6,481 nt of DNA from Methanobacteriota archaeon (GCA_023434825.1 JAEYSH010000106.1:1-6481); one strand, 5' to 3'; positions 1-6,286 are shown, counted from the stretch's first letter. Translations and numbers: made by a program. The notes: generated by a model not told the origin, from the letters alone.

Positions 1-155
1 GAATGGAATAGATCCCCTGCAATAATTATAAAATCAACTTTTTCTTCCATGCATTTGTCTAAACAATCATTAAAAGCTTTAATTTCTAATTCTTTTAATT
101 CAGAATATTTTTGAGCCCCTAAATGACAGTCAGCGAGATGAGCAAATTTATACAT
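1..155 (-). CDS. mre11: Mre11 DNA double-strand break repair nuclease, N-terminal part (runs off left edge)
   Basis: Partial gene: 51 complete codons from ATG at 155-153 are visible and the rest lies beyond base 1. The peptide begins MYKFAHLADCHLG, carrying phosphoesterase motif I (D-x-H, residues D9 and H11). It reaches motif II, IIIAGDLFH (G47-D48), at the window edge; these residues bind the two Mn ions in the Mre11/SbcD family. Mre11 works with the Rad50 ATPase to process DNA ends, and in archaea supplies the initial cleavage before HerA-NurA resection. The start is fixed by an SD-like AGGATGAT (160-167) that overlaps the stop of herA, with only 5 nt between the two genes, so translation is probably coupled. 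rad50 would be the expected next gene outside the window. The family call is firm because of the motifs and the neighbours; activity cannot be judged from the N-terminus alone. Confidence 0.93.
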   Translation of the reverse strand, partial: MYKFAHLADCHLGAQKYSELKELEIKAFNDCLDKCMEEKVDFIIIAGDLFH

Positions 156-160
156 TAAAA

Positions 161-1786
161 TCATCCTACAATTATTGTTTTCATTTCTTTTGTTTTATCT
201 TGTGGCGCCTTTTCAAGGTATTTTGAAACATATTTTTCAAATTCAGGAGTATAAATAGGGATAGCAAATCTTGTAAAAACACTGCTAACAATAGCTTCAC
301 CTTTATCGAGACTTGCAATAATTCTATCGTCATCAGATAAGTCTTGAGAAGCACTATTGATTATTGCAGACCTTTCAGGCGACATTTCATTTCCTAAAAT
401 AATTTTAGTGTTCATATTAGCTAAAATAGCTCTGGGTATAACACTTGCTAGCTGAGTAATTGCAATTAAGCCTATTTTGAATTTCCTTCCTTCTCTGGCA
501 ATTGTACCGTAAATATTCCCGCCACCTATTGTATCTTGGCCTAAAACTCTTGGAGCTTCCTCAATTACAATACTGATAACTGGTTTATTTTTTAATTCTT
601 CAGAGTTATAATTTTTATATTTACTAAAGATGTTACTGGTTATTATACTACCAATAAAAAGTTCTTCAAAATCACTTAATTTTGAGCTGTCGATAATTAC
701 TATTTTTCCACTTTCTAATGAATCATTAATATCCTGAACTGTAGAAAGGCCAGAATCTCCTCCAATAAACAAATTACTTTTAAATTTGCACCTTTTTCCA
801 CCGGAAGCTGTAGGATCATCAATTGTAGAAATTCCTAATTTGGTCTCAAATCTTCTTTTTAAAACTTCTGCAGTTGATTCTTGAATCCCCATTTCTTTTA
901 AAATTTTCTTATCTTTCCCTTTTGCTATGGATGTAATCCAATTTTCCCCATATTTGTTGTAAAACATTCTCATAGCGTCGCTTTGAGCTGATGAGAACCC
1001 ACCTATTCCGCTGAAATGATAAGGCTTTATTTTTTTCACATTTATGGATAAACTCAATGCATCGTCGTTATTATGATCTGGAGAGTAATATTCTAATTTT
1101 TCATCTTTTTTAGGGTGGTTTCGTAATCCTATTCTAATATTATCCCCAAAATATTCGTTGTGAGGATCTAAAACTAGAATTCCTGCCCCTTCTGTATCTA
1201 AAATACTCCAGAGCATCACTTTAACTAAATTACTTTTCCCCCTACCTGTTGTAGCTGGTATTAAAATGTGATGAGTTAATGATTTAATTAAATCTATATA
1301 AACTTTAATTTCCTCTTTAACAGTTGATCCACTTCTAATATTACCTAAATAAATTGAATGTTCAATATTTTTTGGTTTTAGAAACTTTAAGTCCTCCGTT
1401 TCAATAGATTTAATGGGGCTGAAGAAACTCGGTAATCTTTTAGGACTTTTAGTGTTATATTCAATTTCTCCATTTTCTTTGTTTTTATTAACATAAAGTA
1501 AAGATTTGGCTCTTCCTAGATTATAATTAGTTAATTCCGGCTCCATAAATTCAAGATCAGGATCATATCCTTCTAATTTCATACCTGAAAGTAGTTCATG
1601 AGTAGATTGATGAGCTTGACTTTTATATTCAATATCTTTAACTTGAAGAATAGTATAATTTCTTTCATCAGGTTCTGAGGCATTTTCAACAATTAATAGT
1701 TCACCCAGTTCTAAATTCTCACCTGTTTTTTCTCTAATAATAATGTCCTTAAGTCCCCCGCCAATAATCTGACCTCTTTCATTCAT
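161..1786 (-). CDS. herA: HerA hexameric DNA translocase/helicase
   Basis: 541-aa FtsK/HerA-type ATPase that forms a hexamer, pumps duplex DNA and partners the NurA nuclease in 5'-strand resection. Visible order: an N-terminal beta-rich HAS-barrel region (about 1-110, with IIGG near residue 7 and the ENLELGELLIVE stretch); Walker A ATTGRGKS (178-185, K184/S185); the DPHNEY segment (207-212) typical of HerA; a less conserved helical insert (about 260-335); Walker B ISIVIEEA with E409/E410; REGRKFKIGL (431-440) with candidate arginine-finger residues R431/R434; and the sensor-like AITQ (442-445). The C-terminal FAIPIYTPEFEKYV is also family-typical. Length fits archaeal HerA (about 500-600 aa). 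ATG at 1784-1786 is supported by SD GGAGAGAT (1790-1797), placed in the 14-nt gap after the nurA stop. All ATPase motifs look intact, although the partner nurA upstream is interrupted. Confidence 0.95.
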   Translation of the reverse strand: MNERGQIIGGGLKDIIIREKTGENLELGELLIVENASEPDERNYTILQVKDIEYKSQAHQSTHELLSGMKLEGYDPDLEFMEPELTNYNLGRAKSLLYVNKNKENGEIEYNTKSPKRLPSFFSPIKSIETEDLKFLKPKNIEHSIYLGNIRSGSTVKEEIKVYIDLIKSLTHHILIPATTGRGKSNLVKVMLWSILDTEGAGILVLDPHNEYFGDNIRIGLRNHPKKDEKLEYYSPDHNNDDALSLSINVKKIKPYHFSGIGGFSSAQSDAMRMFYNKYGENWITSIAKGKDKKILKEMGIQESTAEVLKRRFETKLGISTIDDPTASGGKRCKFKSNLFIGGDSGLSTVQDINDSLESGKIVIIDSSKLSDFEELFIGSIITSNIFSKYKNYNSEELKNKPVISIVIEEAPRVLGQDTIGGGNIYGTIAREGRKFKIGLIAITQLASVIPRAILANMNTKIILGNEMSPERSAIINSASQDLSDDDRIIASLDKGEAIVSSVFTRFAIPIYTPEFEKYVSKYLEKAPQDKTKEMKTIIVG

Positions 1787-1800
1787 TTTATCTCTCCAAT

Positions 1801-2460
1801 TTATTGCCCATCTAATTTTTCATGTGTATTTATAATTTTAATAAGAGGATTAACCTGTGTCCACATCCCCATTCTTGAAAGTTCAGAATATAATTTAGTT
1901 TTATAACCTTCCATTTCCTCATTTTTAACTCTAGCCCATAAATCTGCATCAATAAGACCATATGGATAACCAGGAACTTTAATATCCTTAGAATTATCAG
2001 CAATGCAAGAAATCAATTCTAGTAGGTCTTTATTACTCATACTCTCAAATTGTGGTTGGAATATTTCAAATCTAAATGCAGTATGTGCATGTTTATTTAA
2101 TTTTACAACCATGATAACCGCTTTATGTTCATGATTGGTTTCTTTACTCCAAGCTACCGGATAATAGCACCATTTATCATATTTAATTTCTGATTCTTCA
2201 GCCAATCTTTGAATAGAATCGATAAGAGAAACTTGTGTATCAGTAGTTAACCTGCATGTTTTAGATAAGCCCGTGATAATTACATCTTTTTCCATTGCTT
2301 TTCTAAAAACATCTTCAACGTATTTATATTCGTGCTGATGACCAGTTTGTAGCGATCCATCCCTTATTATTATATCTCCAGCTTCTAATTCTAAATCTAT
2401 AATTTTTTCTGTGATTTTCCATTCGGCAAATCTTCTAGCCATAGAGGCCATTCTTTCCAT
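1801..2460 (-). CDS. nurA: NurA C-terminal piece (219 aa, starts directly after TGA)
   Basis: Carboxy-terminal part of NurA in the same frame as the upstream piece. It starts at ATG 2458-2460, immediately after the TGA, with further in-frame ATGs at codons 4 and 7. Recognisable elements are MARRFAEWKI near the start; IIIRDGSLQTG (30-40, D34 a probable second metal ligand); PGYPYGLIDAD (163-173); and a C-terminal NTHEKLDGQ, with H213 at the position of the conserved C-terminal histidine motif of the family. There is no clear SD before the ATG, only AGG a few bases upstream within the end of the first piece, so expression would depend on termination-reinitiation or on readthrough. Its stop lies 14 nt before herA. 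It lacks the first catalytic aspartate, so nuclease activity would require association with the N-terminal piece. Confidence 0.7.
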   Translation of the reverse strand: MERMASMARRFAEWKITEKIIDLELEAGDIIIRDGSLQTGHQHEYKYVEDVFRKAMEKDVIITGLSKTCRLTTDTQVSLIDSIQRLAEESEIKYDKWCYYPVAWSKETNHEHKAVIMVVKLNKHAHTAFRFEIFQPQFESMSNKDLLELISCIADNSKDIKVPGYPYGLIDADLWARVKNEEMEGYKTKLYSELSRMGMWTQVNPLIKIINTHEKLDGQ

Positions 2461-2910
2461 TCATGCCTGTGTTCCTGCTGCTACTTTTTCCCTTCGAGCA
2501 GTAGTTTGAAGATCTCTTTCATGGGGCAAGAAATCACTAAATTTCTCTTTTACTGGTCTAATTTTTGTTTGAAAATTAATATCTCCATCTTTTAAATTGG
2601 AAGAGGTATATGAAAGGAATTCCATTCTTTGTGGAATTTCCGATTGTATTGGATATCTTTTATTATTTTTGAATATGCTGAAGTAAACACGGTTCAGCTG
2701 CACCGAATAAACAGGAGAAGGAAGTAACTCTTGATTTCCACCATCAACAAATGCAATTTTTCTATCTATTTTTGATGAGTTAATTTCATGGAAATAATTT
2801 TTATTTAAAGGACATGATCTATAATCAGAATCATTAAAATAAGGATTTCCTAATTCTCTTCTCTCTAAATCTTCACTCAAAATTTCAGCTATTTCTTTTA
2901 TACTCTTCAT
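2461..2910 (-). CDS. nurA: NurA N-terminal piece (149 aa, ends at internal TGA)
   Basis: Amino-terminal part of the 5'->3' nuclease NurA. It opens with a helical leader and then has KIAFVDGG (51-58); D56 matches the invariant first metal-binding aspartate of NurA. A beta-rich stretch with VYSVQLNRVYF follows, then a charged segment, and the piece stops after VAAGTQA at TGA 2461-2463. At 149 aa it is less than half of a normal NurA (about 340-450 aa), so it cannot form the RNase-H-like active site alone. The start ATG 2908-2910 follows an SD-like GAGTGA (2918-2923, 7-nt spacing) that sits inside a short dyad, AGTGA-ag-TCACT (2911-2922). It is the first gene of the nurA-herA-mre11 operon. Whether the piece is a stable product, half of a two-subunit enzyme or a dead fragment cannot be told from sequence. 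Confidence 0.7.
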   Translation of the reverse strand: MKSIKEIAEILSEDLERRELGNPYFNDSDYRSCPLNKNYFHEINSSKIDRKIAFVDGGNQELLPSPVYSVQLNRVYFSIFKNNKRYPIQSEIPQRMEFLSYTSSNLKDGDINFQTKIRPVKEKFSDFLPHERDLQTTARREKVAAGTQA

Positions 2911-3005
2911 AGTGAAGTCACTCTTATAATAATAATCAATTTTTGATTAATGTTGATTATACTACTTATATTTTATCTTAATTTCATAAAAGATTCATAA
3001 ATTAC
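2911..3005 (-). promoter_or_regulatory. Promoter and possible operator of the nurA-herA-mre11 operon
   Basis: The minus strand holds a TATA box AAAATATA at 2967-2974 with a purine-rich BRE-like AAGAT just upstream. The predicted transcription start is about 2945, giving a leader of some 35 nt. Downstream of the TATA box, the 7-mer TTGATTA occurs (plus-strand reading) at 2943-2949 and 2953-2959, and inverted as TAATCAA at 2933-2939, with centres exactly 10 bp apart. Upstream of the TATA box, TTCATAAA is repeated at 2983-2990 and 2994-3001, 11 bp apart. Repeats flanking the TATA box at one helical turn fit regulator binding, but no regulator is identified. Confidence 0.5.
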
Positions 3006-3129
3006 AAATAATTTAAAAAAAGAATGATATTAGAAATATAAGTATAGAATGTCCCAAAATTGCTTTTTATCCAAATAAATAAATTTATATTATCTTTAAT
3101 ATAAAAAAAGAATTTAAAGCATAAATTAA

Positions 3130-3164
3130 GATAAAAAAAGTTAATTAAAGAGTTAATTAACTTT
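3130..3164 (-). terminator. Hairpin and oligo-T terminator of the MFS gene
   Basis: A perfect 12-bp stem (3137-3148 with 3153-3164) and 4-nt loop (3149-3152) begins at the last base of the MFS stop codon. Read on the minus strand it is followed by a T-run (3133-3139 as A's on plus). Further minus-strand T7 tracts lie at 3103-3109 and 3015-3021, and the 10-mer ATAAAAAAAG is repeated exactly 30 bp apart at 3101 and 3131. Archaeal termination relies mainly on such oligo-T tracts, so these could act as successive stop points before the nurA promoter. Confidence 0.65.
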
Positions 3165-4537
3165 CAATTTTTTTTATTTCTTCCAGCTAAAGAAATAAAT
3201 ATTCCAACAAAACAAAGCACTGTAAATGCTATAAATGCTATCTGTATACTAAATAGAAGCTCATCATATAAATCAGGCACTATAACTACTCTTCCAATAA
3301 GTAATGAAAATATCAGTATAGCTAAACCCATACTTAATGTTTGTCCAATAAGCCTCATTGTGCTCACAGTTGCTGATGCTATTCCAATAAATCTTCTCTC
3401 AACAGATCCCATAATTGCGTTGGTGTTAGGTGATGAAAATAGTCCGAAACCAGCTCCTAATATCACAAGGCCAAGTATAATGAACCAAATGTCTGTATTG
3501 TTATTTATAAAGCTGAAGGTGAATAAACCAAATGTAGTTAATGCCATTCCTATTGTAGCTATTATTCTTGGTTCAATTCTATCAGATAGTTTTCCTGCAA
3601 CAGGTGCTAAAACAGCCATAACAACAGGTTGAGCTATTAAAATTATCCCTGCGCTTGATGAATCCAATCCTTTTATGTACTGCAAGTAAAGACTTAAAAA
3701 GAATACAACAGCAAAAGTTGCCATATAATTAATTAAAGCAGCTAAACTTGAGAAAGCAAAAGTTCTATTTTTAAAGAGTTTCATGTCAAAAACAGGGATT
3801 TTAATTTTTAATTCAAACATAACGAATGCAATAAGGCCTATTACGCCAATTATTATCATTATTATTCCAATTAATCCTGGAAGCTCTGAAAATCCAAGCA
3901 TAAATGACAATAGGGCTATACTGTAAAGAACTGTTCCGGGAAGGTCAAATTTTTCACCCTGGCAGGTTGCCCATTCTCCTTTTAGTTTCCAAAGTGTTAA
4001 TGCTATAACGAGGATTCCAAAGGGTACAACTAAATAAAAGAGGCTTCTCCAACCTAAAAACTCAGTAAGAATTCCCCCAAGTGCAGGGCCAAGAGATAAA
4101 CCAACATAAACAGCCCCAATAGTAAATCCTATTGCTTTACCTCTTTCTTGAGGAGGATAAACAGATGTAACAATTGCAAGACCAGTTACAAAAATCATTG
4201 CAGATCCAATACCTTGTAAAACCCTGAATAATATTAGAGATTCGGCTGAAAAAGCAATAGCAGACAAAAATGAAGAAACAGTAAAAAGTATCATTCCCCA
4301 TAAAAAAACCTTTTTCATACCGTAAATATCGGATATTCTTCCAAAAGGAACTGCAAATATGGCTGCAGCTAATAAAAATGAAGTAGGAATCCAGCTTAGT
4401 ATAATTGCATTTGTTAAAAATTCTGTTCCTATAGCTGGAAGCGCTATATTTATTGCAGATGACATAAAAGGGGTTAAAAACGAAGATATAATTGCTATAA
4501 TCAATGCAGGCATTTTATAATCACTAGAATTTTCCAT
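3164..4537 (-). CDS. MFS multidrug efflux transporter, DHA2 (EmrB/QacA-like) family
   Basis: 457-aa integral membrane protein, likely a proton-coupled exporter of drugs or other hydrophobic compounds in the cytoplasmic membrane. About 14 hydrophobic segments can be counted, the DHA2 pattern. Motif A GRISDIYGMKK (66-76) follows TM2, motif B RVLQGIG has R105, and the antiporter motif C GLSLGPALGG (146-155) lies in TM5 followed by GWRSLFY. A degenerate second motif A, GKLSDR (315-320), sits in the C-terminal half. The TM1 motif D1 reads FMSSAINIALP and lacks the acidic residue of the usual LDxTIVNVALP, so substrate or coupling details may differ. I place the start at ATG 4535-4537 because GGTGA (4543-4547) lies 5 nt before it as an SD. 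The frame stays open to TTG 4547-4549, but that codon overlaps the SD. It is monocistronic, with its own terminator; the substrate is unknown. Confidence 0.88.
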   Translation of the reverse strand: MENSSDYKMPALIIAIISSFLTPFMSSAINIALPAIGTEFLTNAIILSWIPTSFLLAAAIFAVPFGRISDIYGMKKVFLWGMILFTVSSFLSAIAFSAESLILFRVLQGIGSAMIFVTGLAIVTSVYPPQERGKAIGFTIGAVYVGLSLGPALGGILTEFLGWRSLFYLVVPFGILVIALTLWKLKGEWATCQGEKFDLPGTVLYSIALLSFMLGFSELPGLIGIIMIIIGVIGLIAFVMFELKIKIPVFDMKLFKNRTFAFSSLAALINYMATFAVVFFLSLYLQYIKGLDSSSAGIILIAQPVVMAVLAPVAGKLSDRIEPRIIATIGMALTTFGLFTFSFINNNTDIWFIILGLVILGAGFGLFSSPNTNAIMGSVERRFIGIASATVSTMRLIGQTLSMGLAILIFSLLIGRVVIVPDLYDELLFSIQIAFIAFTVLCFVGIFISLAGRNKKN

Positions 4538-4550
4538 ATATTTCACCAAA

Positions 4551-4640
4551 ATAAAATTTTAATAAAAATACTAATATTACGATTAAATGATTGAATTTCT
4601 CTCAATATTATTTAGTATACTGTATTAAAAATAGTTTATG
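4551..4640 (-). promoter_or_regulatory. Probable promoter region of the MFS gene
   Basis: Very AT-rich 131-bp gap between the oxidoreductase stop and the MFS start. Two weak TATA candidates exist on the minus strand: AATAATATT (4605-4613) and ATTTAATC (4581-4588); neither is decisive. An imperfect dyad, TTTAGTATA-c-TGTATTAAA (4611-4629), and a 9-mer AATACTAAT (4567-4575) that also occurs in the operator before the oxidoreductase gene could be regulatory. The SD GGTGA at 4543-4547 is the clearest element. Confidence 0.3.
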
Positions 4641-4647
4641 TTAAATT

Positions 4648-4685
4648 AAAAAATAATCGTTAAGACTTTTATTTTTCTAAGTCTT
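4648..4685 (-). terminator. Probable terminator of the oxidoreductase gene
   Basis: A 7-bp inverted repeat, AAGACTT (4662-4668) with AAGTCTT (4679-4685), has a 10-nt loop that contains the stop codon. Read on the minus strand it is followed nine bases later by six T's (4648-4653). The stem is short and AT-rich; the T-tract is the more convincing part. As at the MFS gene, the hairpin overlaps the end of the coding sequence. Confidence 0.45.
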
Positions 4686-6207
4686 TATATTCTTTAAGAT
4701 TTCCTAGTGCAGGTGCATGTATCACTTTTCCATCATATCTATAACGAGATCCGTGACATGGGCAGTCCCATGTTTTTTCAGCGTTATTCCAGACAACCTG
4801 GCATCCTAAATGAACACATACTGAAGATACAGTGTATAATTTACCATTTTCGTCTTTATATGTTGCTACTTTTTTTCCATTTACATTTAAAATTCTTCCC
4901 TCACCATTCTTAAGATCTGACGGTTTCATTGATTTGGGACGTGAAAGACGACCAGATAAGAGTTCCTTTGCAACACCAATATTAGTTCCAATAAACTCTT
5001 TAGTTGACTCAAGAACTGGTTTGCTTCTGGATGGATCAAAAAATGAAGCCCATTCATTATCTTTTCCTAAAATTAAATCAGAAAGAATCATTGCTGCAAC
5101 TGTACCATTGGTCATTCCCCATTTCATTAACCCAGTTGCCACATAAATTCCTTTTGATTTAGATTCTGCTTTACCTATATATGGGACTTTATCCATGGTT
5201 ATATTATCCTGTGTTGACCAGTGATAATCAATGGATTTTACATTGAAATGCTCATGAGCGTGTTTTTCCAATTTTTTATAGAACTCAACTGTATCTTCTT
5301 CATGTCCAACTTTATGATTTGCTCCACTTACAATGATTAATTCACCTTTATCTGATGGTGAAGAACGGTAAGTAATTGTAGGTTCTGTACTAACAAACAT
5401 ACCGTCTGGGAATGGCTCATTAGCATAAAAACCAAGTGCATAAGACATACTTGGATACATTTTTGCGAATAGATGACTTGGATCATATATGGGAAAATGA
5501 GTGGCTATAATTACATTTTTTGCTTTAATAGAGCCGTTATCAGTGATCACTTCCTTAATATCTCCCTCTTTTACGTCATGTACTCTTGTTCCTTCAAATA
5601 TATAACTTCCATCTCCAGGAATACTTTCAATTAAATTTAAAAGATATTTTCTTGGGTGAAATTCAGCCTGATTTTCATAGCGAATAGCTCCAGCTATATC
5701 AAATGGTAATGGCGATGATTCTGTATAAGAAACAGGTAATCCTGCATTTTCTGCTGCTTTGGTTTCCTTTTTGAGCATATCTCTTTCATCTGGATTTTCA
5801 CTGTAAATATAACACGGCAAACGCTTAAAATCACAGTCTATGTTCCTTTCTTTTATCATAGATTCTATTTTATCAATGGCCATTTGATTTGCTTGTGCAT
5901 AGGTTCTTGAACCATCTTTTCCAAAGTGAGATTCAAGGTTAGAATAAATAACATTGTGAGCAGATGTTACTTTAGCAGTTGTGTTTGCAGTTACATCATA
6001 AACTACTTTTTCAGCTTCTATTAATGCTACTCTAAGTCCAGCTTCTTTTAAAAAAAGTGCAGATGTAATTCCAACAATTCCTGCCCCTAAAATTGCCACA
6101 TCAACTGTTAATCCTTCTTTTAATATATTAAAATTAGTTTCAGAAGTATTCTCAAACCAGAATGATTCTAATTTTCCTAAATTTTTTAAATTTTCATTAT
6201 TATTCAT
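4669..6207 (-). CDS. FAD-dependent oxidoreductase fused to a C-terminal Rieske [2Fe-2S] domain (YhfW-like)
   Basis: 512-aa cytosolic protein with no signal peptide. Residues about 34-385 form a DAO/glycine-oxidase-like FAD domain: VDVAILGAGIVG (35-46) is the GxGxxG dinucleotide fold, E64 at the end of beta-2 should bind the FAD ribose, and GIYVATGLMKWGMTNG (353-368) is the C-terminal FAD-contact segment. A linker (about 390-435) leads to a Rieske domain with box 1 CVHLGC (464-469) and box 2 CPCHGS (482-487). C464, H466, C482 and H485 are the cluster ligands, and C469/C484 are placed for the usual disulfide. Length and order match Bacillus YhfW (about 510 aa), whose reaction is unestablished; an electron path from substrate through FAD to the 2Fe-2S cluster is inferred. 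The ATG at 6205-6207 is chosen because AGGTGA (6213-6218) lies 5 nt upstream; a GTG at 6214-6216 in the same frame is part of that SD. A palindromic operator suggests tight regulation. Confidence 0.9.
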   Translation of the reverse strand: MNNNENLKNLGKLESFWFENTSETNFNILKEGLTVDVAILGAGIVGITSALFLKEAGLRVALIEAEKVVYDVTANTTAKVTSAHNVIYSNLESHFGKDGSRTYAQANQMAIDKIESMIKERNIDCDFKRLPCYIYSENPDERDMLKKETKAAENAGLPVSYTESSPLPFDIAGAIRYENQAEFHPRKYLLNLIESIPGDGSYIFEGTRVHDVKEGDIKEVITDNGSIKAKNVIIATHFPIYDPSHLFAKMYPSMSYALGFYANEPFPDGMFVSTEPTITYRSSPSDKGELIIVSGANHKVGHEEDTVEFYKKLEKHAHEHFNVKSIDYHWSTQDNITMDKVPYIGKAESKSKGIYVATGLMKWGMTNGTVAAMILSDLILGKDNEWASFFDPSRSKPVLESTKEFIGTNIGVAKELLSGRLSRPKSMKPSDLKNGEGRILNVNGKKVATYKDENGKLYTVSSVCVHLGCQVVWNNAEKTWDCPCHGSRYRYDGKVIHAPALGNLKEYKDLEK

Positions 6208-6212
6208 AGAAT

Positions 6213-6250
6213 TCACCTTTATTAATTAGTAATACTAATTAATATATAGT
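6213..6250 (-). promoter_or_regulatory. Promoter and palindromic operator of the oxidoreductase gene
   Basis: A perfect dyad of 11-bp arms with a 3-bp spacer (6220-6230, 6231-6233, 6234-6244; arm TATTAATTAGT) lies between the TATA-like TATATATT (6241-6248, minus strand) and the SD AGGTGA (6213-6218). The predicted transcription start, about 25 bp below the TATA centre, falls near 6220, so the dyad spans the gap between TATA box and start site. A protein bound there would block TFB/RNA polymerase, the usual layout of an archaeal repressor site. A second TATA-like element on the same strand at 6367-6375 could give a longer leader. The regulator is not identifiable here. Confidence 0.6.
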
Positions 6251-6286
6251 TATTATTATTAAAAAGTTAAGACAAAAATAAATAGT

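Larger units (their letters stand above)
1801..2910 (-). pseudogene. nurA: nurA nuclease gene interrupted by one in-frame TGA
   Basis: Read straight through, this interval is one 369-residue frame starting at ATG 2910 and ending at TAA 1801-1803, broken only by TGA at 2461-2463 (codon 150). Both sides look like NurA: AFVDGG in the first part; RDGSLQTG, PGYPYGLIDAD and a C-terminal NTHEKLD in the second. Nothing seems missing at the junction and no other frame disruption is present. Possible readings are a recent nonsense mutation, a sequencing error, a genuinely split gene with TGA-ATG reinitiation, or stop readthrough. The junction reads GCA TGA ATG GAA, so the downstream piece could start without a gap. 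The surrounding herA and mre11 are intact, which argues against general decay of the operon. I annotate the whole as an interrupted gene and list the two open pieces separately. Confidence 0.6.

Noticed and set aside
2461..2463. TGA in nurA as a selenocysteine codon
   Set aside because: NurA is not a known selenoprotein and the position is not at a catalytic cysteine. Selenocysteine use in archaea is known in Methanococcales and a few others, not to my knowledge in Methanobacteriaceae, and I saw no SECIS-like hairpin in the sequence after the gene.
1..2910. HerA/NurA set as part of a HerA-based anti-phage defence island
   Set aside because: Gene order with mre11 and the NurA and Mre11 motifs are those of the housekeeping archaeal resection operon; no SIR2, DUF4297 or other defence effector is present.
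3101..3140. Repeated ATAAAAAAAG 10-mers as a repeat array or CRISPR-like element
   Set aside because: There are only two copies 30 bp apart in homopolymer-rich sequence; they are better explained as terminator T-tracts on the minus strand.
3360..3632. 90-codon plus-strand open frame
   Set aside because: It lies wholly inside the MFS gene on the opposite strand, has no SD and no recognisable protein features; it is an antisense shadow.
4547..4549. TTG (and the next GTG) as the start of the MFS protein
   Set aside because: These codons form the SD GGTGA that serves the ATG at 4535-4537 with 5-nt spacing.
4707..5146. Two overlapping plus-strand open frames of 68 and 104 codons
   Set aside because: Both are antisense to the well-supported Rieske/FAD coding sequence and resemble no protein family.
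6214..6216. GTG as the start of the FAD-Rieske protein
   Set aside because: The GTG is part of the SD AGGTGA; ATG at 6205-6207 lies 5 nt downstream and is the better start.
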